Assembly: GCF_042650125.1 (NCBI RefSeq)
Contig: NZ_JBHSAP010000015.1
Location: 186,001-250,000 of the forward strand
Direction of reading: 5' to 3'
Length of the DNA stretch: 64,000 nucleotides
Source: Salinithrix halophila
GTDB lineage: Bacteria; Bacillota; Bacilli; Thermoactinomycetales; DSM-45169
A program made the position numbers and the translations under genes. Below, in pieces: positions 58,259-64,000 of this stretch (position 1 is its first letter; each line of letters opens with the position of its first letter). The notes beneath the pieces were generated by a model, which was given only the letters and a program-made list of their open reading frames with translations, made no database searches and had not been told where the DNA came from.

Positions 58259-59290
58259 ATGAAAGTGGCCGTGATCGGTTCGACAGGATACGGTAGCGCC
58301 GAGTTGATCCGAATCCTGGAGCAACATCCCCATGTAGAGATTGGAGCCCTTATATCATCTTCCAGGGCGGGAGAGGAACTGAGTGCGGCCTTTCCTCACC
58401 TCTCTCACCTGGCTATCGATTTGGAAGAGTGGGATGCTGGTAGGATTGCGGAGCGAGCGGAGGCAGCTTTTTTCGCTGCACCAGCCGGTGTGAGCAGTCG
58501 CTTTCTTCCCGAATTGGCGGAACAGGGAGTGTCTGTGGTCGATCTTGCGGGAGACTTCCGTTTACGGGCGGGAGAGTACAAGGAGTGGTACGGAAAAGAA
58601 CCCGCACCGGAAAAATGGTGCAATCAGGCCGTCTACGGGTTAAGCGAGTGGATGGGTGATCAAATCCGTCAAGCGAGGGTCATCGCCAATCCAGGCTGCT
58701 ATCCGACTGCCGCTTTATTGATTCTCCTTCCCCTTCTGCGAACGGGTGCGGCAGTACAAGGTCCTCTGGTGATCGATGCCAAATCGGGAATGTCCGGTGC
58801 GGGCCGGGCCTTAAAGCCCGGCAGTCTCTTTTGCGAAGTGAATGAAAATCTCTTTCCCTATAAAGTGGGCTCCCACCAGCACACGCCGGAGATCGAGCGA
58901 TATGCAGGAGAGATCGGCGGGCAACCGATACCGATCACCTTCACTCCCCAGATTGTTCCTATGAATCGGGGTATCCTTACATTCGTATATGCACCGGCAG
59001 CTTCGGGGTGGACCACGAAGAAGTTAAGGGAGATGCTGGCGGATACTTATGCGGGTCATCCTTTCGTCCGATTGCGTTCCGAAGGGGAATGGCCCCGGAC
59101 CAAGCAGGTACAAGGAAGCAACTTTTGCGATATCCAGGCTCAGGTAGACAGCAGAACGGGTATGATCGTCGCCGCAGCCGCGATTGACAACTTGATGAAA
59201 GGGGCAGCGGGTCAGGCAGTTCAAAATCTCAATCTGATGATGGGGTGGCCCGAAACGGCGGGACTCCAGCTGCACCCGGTATATCCGTGA
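58259..59290 (+). CDS. argC: N-acetyl-gamma-glutamyl-phosphate reductase
   Basis: 343-residue NADPH-dependent reductase, third step of arginine synthesis. NADP-binding GSTGYGSAELIRIL (~7-20) and active-site Cys in ANPGCYPTAALL (~146), with HQHTPEIE (His) near 210. It converts acetylglutamyl phosphate to the semialdehyde used by ArgD. ATG 58259 follows GGAGGCA; the frame is open 15 codons further up without a site. First gene of argCJBD-carAB. Confidence 0.96.
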   Translation: MKVAVIGSTGYGSAELIRILEQHPHVEIGALISSSRAGEELSAAFPHLSHLAIDLEEWDAGRIAERAEAAFFAAPAGVSSRFLPELAEQGVSVVDLAGDFRLRAGEYKEWYGKEPAPEKWCNQAVYGLSEWMGDQIRQARVIANPGCYPTAALLILLPLLRTGAAVQGPLVIDAKSGMSGAGRALKPGSLFCEVNENLFPYKVGSHQHTPEIERYAGEIGGQPIPITFTPQIVPMNRGILTFVYAPAASGWTTKKLREMLADTYAGHPFVRLRSEGEWPRTKQVQGSNFCDIQAQVDSRTGMIVAAAAIDNLMKGAAGQAVQNLNLMMGWPETAGLQLHPVYP

Positions 59291-59336
59291 TCGATCATAG
59301 AGAGAAACCGTCCTTGGGAGAGGAAAGGAGTAAGCG

Positions 59337-60590
59337 ATGATGGAGACCATCCAATTGACGGAAAGCCGGGAGACGACGGCAGGGTTTACTACGGTTTCTG
59401 AACCGAGGATCACCTCACCTCTGGGCTTCACTGCCGCAGGAATGCATGCGGGGATCAAACGGAAGCGAAAGGATTTGGGCTTGATTCGTTGTGAAGTTCC
59501 CGCTGCCGCTGCCGCGGTCTATACCATGAATGCCTTCCAGGCGGCCCCCTTGACCGTGACCCGGGAAGGGATGGCGGTGGAAAGTCGTATGCAGGCTCTC
59601 CTCGTCAACAGCGGAAACGCCAATGCCTGTACCGGTGACGAAGGGTTGGCGGATGCCTACCGGATGAGAAAAGCGGCGGCCCATGCGCTGGACGTTCCCG
59701 AGCATTTGATCGGGGTTGCCTCCACGGGAGTGATCGGGGAGCGGTTGCCGATTGGAAAGATCATCGGGGCTGTTCCCGGTCTTGCCAGTTCACTGGCAGT
59801 GGTAGGACATGAAGATTTTTGCCGTTCCATTCTAACGACGGATACCGGAATCAAGGCGGCAGAAGTGCGTCTCCACGTGGAAGGGCGGGAAGTCCGTATC
59901 AGTGGGGTTGCAAAGGGTTCCGGGATGGTTCATCCCAATATGGCGACGATGCTTGCCTTCATGACCACCGATGCAGTGATTGAACCCGCTCCCCTGCATG
60001 GCTTATTACGGGAAGTGACCGACGAGAGTTATAACATGATCACCGTCGATGGGGATTCCAGCACGAATGATATGGTAACAGCGATGGCGAGTGGCCTGGC
60101 GGGGCACAGACCTCTGACGGAAAACCACCCCGACTGGGCTGCTTTCCGGGAAGCCTTCGCATTTGTTTCCCGTGAATTAGCCAAAATGATCGCTCGGGAC
60201 GGGGAAGGCGCGACCCGGCTGGTGGAAGTTCGAGTGACTGGAGCGACCACTTTAGAAGGGGCGCGCCAGGCGGCTAAAGCCGTAGTCGGTTCTAGTCTCG
60301 TTAAAACGGCGGTATACGGGGCGGATCCCAACTGGGGGCGGATCTTGTGTGCGGTGGGCTACAGCGGCGCTCAGCTCGATCCTGCAGGTGTGACCGTGGA
60401 ACTCGGCGGGGTTACCGTCGTCGAAGGGGGGCGACCGGCGATCTTCGATGAAGGCGCCGCACGGCGGGCTCTGGAGCAACCGACCGTGGAGATCGGTGTT
60501 CACCTCCATGAAGGGGTGGAACAGGCCTGTGCCTGGGGATGCGACCTTACTTATGATTATGTCCGGATCAATGCTAGCTACCGGACTTGA
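59337..60590 (+). CDS. argJ: Bifunctional ornithine acetyltransferase/N-acetylglutamate synthase
   Basis: 417-residue precursor that cleaves itself between Ala and Thr in NMATMLAF (~203), giving alpha and beta chains with the new N-terminal Thr as nucleophile. GFTAAGMHAGIK, VNSGNANACTG and GADPNWGRILCAVGYSG are family signatures. It recycles the acetyl group from acetylornithine to glutamate. AAAGGAG precedes the start; ATG 59340 is an equal alternative. Confidence 0.96.
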   Translation: MMETIQLTESRETTAGFTTVSEPRITSPLGFTAAGMHAGIKRKRKDLGLIRCEVPAAAAAVYTMNAFQAAPLTVTREGMAVESRMQALLVNSGNANACTGDEGLADAYRMRKAAAHALDVPEHLIGVASTGVIGERLPIGKIIGAVPGLASSLAVVGHEDFCRSILTTDTGIKAAEVRLHVEGREVRISGVAKGSGMVHPNMATMLAFMTTDAVIEPAPLHGLLREVTDESYNMITVDGDSSTNDMVTAMASGLAGHRPLTENHPDWAAFREAFAFVSRELAKMIARDGEGATRLVEVRVTGATTLEGARQAAKAVVGSSLVKTAVYGADPNWGRILCAVGYSGAQLDPAGVTVELGGVTVVEGGRPAIFDEGAARRALEQPTVEIGVHLHEGVEQACAWGCDLTYDYVRINASYRT

Positions 60591-60623
60591 TAAAAAAGCC
60601 GGGAGAGGGAGGAGGATGAGTCG

Positions 60624-61433
60624 ATGAAAAAAGTGGTCATCAAAATTGGGGGAAGTGTGCAGGAGCGGCTCAGCTCCTCCTTTTTCCGGGATTGTGCCAA
60701 TCTTGTCAGCCGGGGATGGAGGTCGGTGATCGTTCATGGCGGGGGCCCGGCGATCAACCGGTGGCAGGGGCGGATGGGCTTTTCCCCATCATTCGTAAAC
60801 GGACTTCGTGTCACGGATGACACGGGGTTGGAAGTGGTTGAGATGGTATTGGCGGGAACCGTCAACAAAAGCCTGGTCAGCCGCTTGGAACAGGCGGGGG
60901 CATCTGCGGTCGGCCTTTCCGGCGTCGACGGGGGGCTGATCCGGGTGAGTCAGAAGGATCCGGCTCTCGGTTGGGTCGGTGAAGTGGAAACCGTACGCCC
61001 GGCTGTGTTGCGAACGTTGTTGGAGGGAGGGTGGCTCCCTGTCATCGCCTCACTCGGCACCGACGGAGCCGGATGTCGTTACAATGTAAACGCTGATACC
61101 GCCGCGGGAGCCATCGCTGGGGCGATTGGAGCGGAGTACCTGGTGTTGGTGACGGATGTGCCAGGAATCCGTACTGGTGATGAACGGGTTCTGAAATCGA
61201 TCACGCCGGGGCAGATCGAAAAAATGGTGGCGAAGGGCGAAATTCATGGCGGAATGATTCCCAAAGTGGAAGCCGCGGTAGCGGGATTGTCGCAGGTGAA
61301 GGAAGTGGTCATCCTCGATGGTTGTTCACCCGGTTGTCTGTCGATGGAGAACGGCTTCCTGTCAGGCGGCACCCGAATTGTGACGGAGGAGGGGATGTGC
61401 GATGGCGCTTTTTCCGACGTATCTGCGCAATGA
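60624..61433 (+). CDS. argB: Acetylglutamate kinase
   Basis: 269-residue amino-acid kinase: VVIKIGGSVQE, VHGGGPAINRW (~39-49), NVNADTAAGAIAGAIGAEYLVLVTDVPG (~150-178) and the terminal GGMIPKVEAAVAGL substrate loop. It phosphorylates N-acetylglutamate. The gene overlaps argD by 32 bases, so the last ~10 codons of argB are read in two frames. The N-terminal extension of arginine-inhibited hexameric kinases is lacking, suggesting a dimeric type (inference). Confidence 0.95.
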   Translation: MKKVVIKIGGSVQERLSSSFFRDCANLVSRGWRSVIVHGGGPAINRWQGRMGFSPSFVNGLRVTDDTGLEVVEMVLAGTVNKSLVSRLEQAGASAVGLSGVDGGLIRVSQKDPALGWVGEVETVRPAVLRTLLEGGWLPVIASLGTDGAGCRYNVNADTAAGAIAGAIGAEYLVLVTDVPGIRTGDERVLKSITPGQIEKMVAKGEIHGGMIPKVEAAVAGLSQVKEVVILDGCSPGCLSMENGFLSGGTRIVTEEGMCDGAFSDVSAQ

Positions 61434-62595
61434 GATCCGGCCGGTCAGAGGCGAAGGGGTATGGCTTTGGGATGAGGGGGGGAAGCGTTACCTCGACTTC
61501 ACTTCAGGTCTCGGGGTCTGCAATTTGGGACATGGTCACCCTCGGGTGAGGGAGGCCCTCGAAAATCAGGCCTCGCTGCTGTGGCACGTCTCCAATCTCT
61601 TTTCCATTCCGGGGCAGGAGGCAGTGGCTAACCTCTTGAAGGAAGCCTCCCATTTGGATTACGCCTTTTTCGCCAACAGCGGTGCCGAGGCCAACGAGGC
61701 AGCTATCAAATTGGCGCGACGCTACGGACATGAACACAGAGGGACAGAGAGGCCGGAAGTCATTACCTTCCGTTCCTCCTTCCACGGGCGAACCCTGGCC
61801 ACCCTGACAGCTACCGGACAGGAAAAGGTGCAACAGGGGTGTGCTCCCTTGCCGGAAGGGTTTGTCTACGCTCAGTACAACGACATGGACTCGGTTCGGA
61901 TGGTAGCCGGTGAAAATACGGTCGCTGTTCTCCTGGAAATCGTGCAGGGAGAAGGGGGGATCCGTCCTGCCGATACCGGTTTTCTCAAAGAACTGGAGGC
62001 CTTTTGCCGGGAGCGGGAGATCCTCCTGATGGTGGACGAGGTGCAGACAGGAATGGGGCGGACAGGCAACTTGTTCGCCTGTCGGGACGCGGGCATTCTG
62101 CCTGATGTGATCACCTGTGCGAAAGGGCTCGGCAACGGGTTTCCCGTCGGGGTGATGCTGGGACGTAGAGGGCTGAAAGAATTCTTCGGACCAGGTAGCC
62201 ACGCCAGCACCTTCGGCGGCAGCCCCCTGGCGATGGCGGTTGTCCATGCCGTATTGAAGGAGTTAACGGAAACTTCCCTCCTGGAAAAATCCCAGGAGAC
62301 AGGGGCCTATCTCGGCAATCGTCTGAAGGAAACCCTCCTTTCCCACTCCCTTGTGAAAGAAGTGCGGGGAAAAGGCTTGATGTGGGGAGTTGAATTGGAT
62401 TGTCCGGCGGCACCGCTGGTCAGCCATCTTGCCCACAAAGGACTACTGGCTCTGCCGGCGGGGCCAGAGGTTCTGCGCTTGTTGCCCCCGTTGATCGTGA
62501 CGAAAGAACAGACAGACATCGCGGTCGAGATGATCGTGGAAGGTTTGGTTGAACTGGAGGAGGAGACCGCAGATGGATGCGTATCTCGTATTTGA
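61402..62595 (+). CDS. argD: Acetylornithine aminotransferase
   Basis: 397-residue class-III PLP aminotransferase. FANSGAEANEAAIKLAR (~93-109), ITFRSSFHGRT, MVDEVQTGMGRTG (~212) and PLP Lys in TCAKGLGNGFPVG (~237). It forms acetylornithine from the ArgC product. The ATG lies within argB, with GGAGGAGGGG just upstream. The 3' end overlaps carA by 23 bases. Tight overlap on both sides implies coupled translation. Confidence 0.96.
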   Translation: MALFPTYLRNEIRPVRGEGVWLWDEGGKRYLDFTSGLGVCNLGHGHPRVREALENQASLLWHVSNLFSIPGQEAVANLLKEASHLDYAFFANSGAEANEAAIKLARRYGHEHRGTERPEVITFRSSFHGRTLATLTATGQEKVQQGCAPLPEGFVYAQYNDMDSVRMVAGENTVAVLLEIVQGEGGIRPADTGFLKELEAFCREREILLMVDEVQTGMGRTGNLFACRDAGILPDVITCAKGLGNGFPVGVMLGRRGLKEFFGPGSHASTFGGSPLAMAVVHAVLKELTETSLLEKSQETGAYLGNRLKETLLSHSLVKEVRGKGLMWGVELDCPAAPLVSHLAHKGLLALPAGPEVLRLLPPLIVTKEQTDIAVEMIVEGLVELEEETADGCVSRI

Positions 62596-63643
62596 AGATG
62601 GGGAGACATTCTCTGGACAGTGGATCGGAAGCCCGAAGGAGACGCTGGGGGAGGTGGTCTTCACCACCGGCATGACGGGTTACCAAGAAGTTATGACCGA
62701 CCCTTCCTATGCCGGACAGATCGTCACGTTCACTTACCCCTTGATCGGCAACTACGGAACGGTGATGGGGGAGAGTGAAAGCGATGCTCCGACATGCACT
62801 GGGGTGGTGGTGAGTGAACTCTTTGGTGGAGGGGAGAACGGACTCGCTGTTTGGTTGGACCGACACGGGGTTCCAGGGCTCTCCGGCGTCGATACACGGG
62901 CAGTCGTAAGGAAGATTCGCAGTCAGGGGGCGATGAGGGGGATGTTCTCCTCCAACCCACGCCCCACCGTCACTGGATGGCCCGACCCTCTCTCCGCAGA
63001 ATGGGTCGATTCCGTCAGCGTTCGGACACCGGTCTTTCATCCGGCGAAAGTTTCGGACGCCTCTCATATCGTCCTGATTGACTTCGGTTATAAGCGATCC
63101 ATTCTTCAATCGCTTATCGAAGGGGGATGCCAGGTGACGGTGGTTCCCTGGTTTTGGCCTCCTCAGAAGATTGAATCTCTAGACCCCGACGGTCTTCTCT
63201 TTTCGAATGGGCCGGGAGATCCGAAGGCCATGCTTCCCTGGGTAAGCGGGTGGGTTCCTCTGGTGCAAAAGATTCCCACGTTGGGCATTTGTCTCGGTCA
63301 TCAGATTCTTGCCCTCGCTTTCGGCGCCGATACGCAACGGTTGCCTTTCGGCCATCGGGGGAGCAATCATCCGGTGAAGGAGCTGGCGACCGAAGAGGTA
63401 TGGATGACTTCCCAGAACCATGGATATGCCGTCTGCTCTGACAGCCTTGATCTGGCTGTATGGGAGCTGACCCACTCCCATGTTAACGACGGATCCGTCG
63501 AAGGGCTCGCTCATCGGCAGTATCCGATATTCACGGCTCAATTCCATCCCGAGGCGCATCCTGGGCCGGAGGATGCGGCAGGTCTGTTCCAACGGTTCAT
63601 CGACCGGGTGAACGCGGCGAAGGAGGTGAAGGTGTATGGGTGA
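62573..63643 (+). CDS. carA: Carbamoyl-phosphate synthase small (glutaminase) subunit, arginine-type
   Basis: 356 residues. N-terminal CPSase domain (AYLVFEDGETFSG, TTGMTGYQEVMTDPSYAGQIVTFTYP) and a class-I glutamine amidotransferase domain with nucleophile Cys in LGICLGHQ (~240) and His/Glu in QFHPEAHPG (~325). It supplies ammonia to CarB. Its place in the arg operon suggests the arginine-specific synthetase, as in B. subtilis argCJBD-carAB-argF. GGAGGAGA inside argD precedes the ATG. Confidence 0.95.
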   Translation: MDAYLVFEDGETFSGQWIGSPKETLGEVVFTTGMTGYQEVMTDPSYAGQIVTFTYPLIGNYGTVMGESESDAPTCTGVVVSELFGGGENGLAVWLDRHGVPGLSGVDTRAVVRKIRSQGAMRGMFSSNPRPTVTGWPDPLSAEWVDSVSVRTPVFHPAKVSDASHIVLIDFGYKRSILQSLIEGGCQVTVVPWFWPPQKIESLDPDGLLFSNGPGDPKAMLPWVSGWVPLVQKIPTLGICLGHQILALAFGADTQRLPFGHRGSNHPVKELATEEVWMTSQNHGYAVCSDSLDLAVWELTHSHVNDGSVEGLAHRQYPIFTAQFHPEAHPGPEDAAGLFQRFIDRVNAAKEVKVYG

Positions 63644-64000
63644 CCCGCGACAAAAAAAGATGCAAAGTGTTCTGGTCATCGGGTCCGGGCCGATTGTGAT
63701 CGGTCAGGCAGCAGAGTTCGATTACGCCGGTACCCAGGCCTGCCTTGCTCTGAAAGAAGAAGGGATCCGGGTCATTCTGGCGAACAACAATCCGGCCACG
63801 ATCATGACGGACCGGGAAGTGGCGGATGTTCTATACATGGAGCCCCTCACAACCGAGGTCCTAACCGAGATCATTCGCCGGGAGAGACCCGACGGACTGC
63901 TGGCTACCATGGGCGGCCAAACCGGTCTCAACCTGGCGGTAAAGCTGGTGGAGCTGGGCGTGCTGGAGGAATTTGGGGTCGAGCTATTGGGGCCCCCGGT
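63636..64000 (+). CDS. carB: Carbamoyl-phosphate synthase large subunit, N-terminal part (cut by window end)
   Basis: The first ~121 residues are visible: VLVIGSGPIVIGQAAEFDYAG and ANNNPATIMTD are diagnostic of CarB. The ATG overlaps the end of carA by 8 bases, with AAGGAGGTGAAGG upstream. The ATP-grasp catalytic regions lie beyond the window. Confidence 0.96.
   Translation, partial: MGDPRQKKMQSVLVIGSGPIVIGQAAEFDYAGTQACLALKEEGIRVILANNNPATIMTDREVADVLYMEPLTTEVLTEIIRRERPDGLLATMGGQTGLNLAVKLVELGVLEEFGVELLGPP

Overview
The window is one continuous stretch of a moderately GC-rich chromosome from an endospore-forming Firmicute (Bacillota). Sporulation genes (spoIID, spoIIQ, spoIIID), ywmB-murA, yvyE, LytR-CpsA-Psr genes, comFA/comFC, hpf-secA-prfB and a cccB-like cytochrome follow the Bacillus subtilis gene order. 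A 14-subunit-type NADH dehydrogenase (nuoLMN), FabV, frequent TTG/GTG starts, and the absence of flagellar and mbl genes from the places they occupy in Bacillus point instead to a non-motile filamentous relative, most likely Thermoactinomycetaceae (Kroppenstedtia/Melghirimyces-like). The family assignment is inference. No tRNA, rRNA, CRISPR array or complete insertion sequence was seen.

Layout. 1-3.4 kb: end of a nuo operon. 3.5-7.5 kb: a DUF2512 membrane protein, ywzB, ywmB, murA, spoIID. 7.6-9.6 kb: an AT-rich insertion with a small lipoprotein, a broken V8-type serine protease and a 22-residue hydrophobic peptide. 9.7-15 kb: fabV, spoIIQ, spoIIID, an EpuA-type membrane protein with a long acidic repeat region, a CDP-alcohol phosphatidyltransferase, fabZ. 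15.1-31.6 kb: a cell-surface polysaccharide cluster. It holds five enzymes that together fit the WbpA/B/E/D/I route to UDP-2,3-diacetamido-2,3-dideoxy-mannuronic acid, three GT4 glycosyltransferases, a Wzx flippase, a Wzy polymerase, a GalE-like epimerase and a TuaA-like initiating sugar-phosphate transferase, with a gabD-type dehydrogenase embedded. 31.7-34.8 kb: a 37-residue membrane peptide on the minus strand and a SAM-riboswitch-controlled metNIQ operon. 34.8-40.5 kb: yvyE, two LCP ligases and a lipoprotein subtilase. 40.6-45 kb: metK, a truncated GT2-like membrane protein, comFA and comFC. 45-49 kb: HU, an ArgR-type amino-acid ABC transporter, a cold-shock protein and hpf. 49-58 kb: secA, prfB with its programmed frameshift, and housekeeping or unknown genes. 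58.2-64 kb: argC-argJ-argB-argD-carA-carB, truncated by the window end.

How parts work together. The surface-polymer cluster makes an acidic, apparently phosphate-free glycan. The two LCP proteins at 36-38 kb are of the kind that attach such polymers to peptidoglycan. Direct repeats matching the PhoP box (TTWACA at exact 11-bp period) lie upstream of the initiating sugar transferase and in front of the 37-residue membrane peptide. This suggests a teichuronic-acid-like response to phosphate starvation. The arginine biosynthesis operon and the ABC transporter at 45.8-48.1 kb have near-identical promoters overlapped by ARG-box-like sequences, so they are probably co-regulated. metNIQ has a clear S-box, whereas metK has a terminator-like attenuator without a recognisable S-box.
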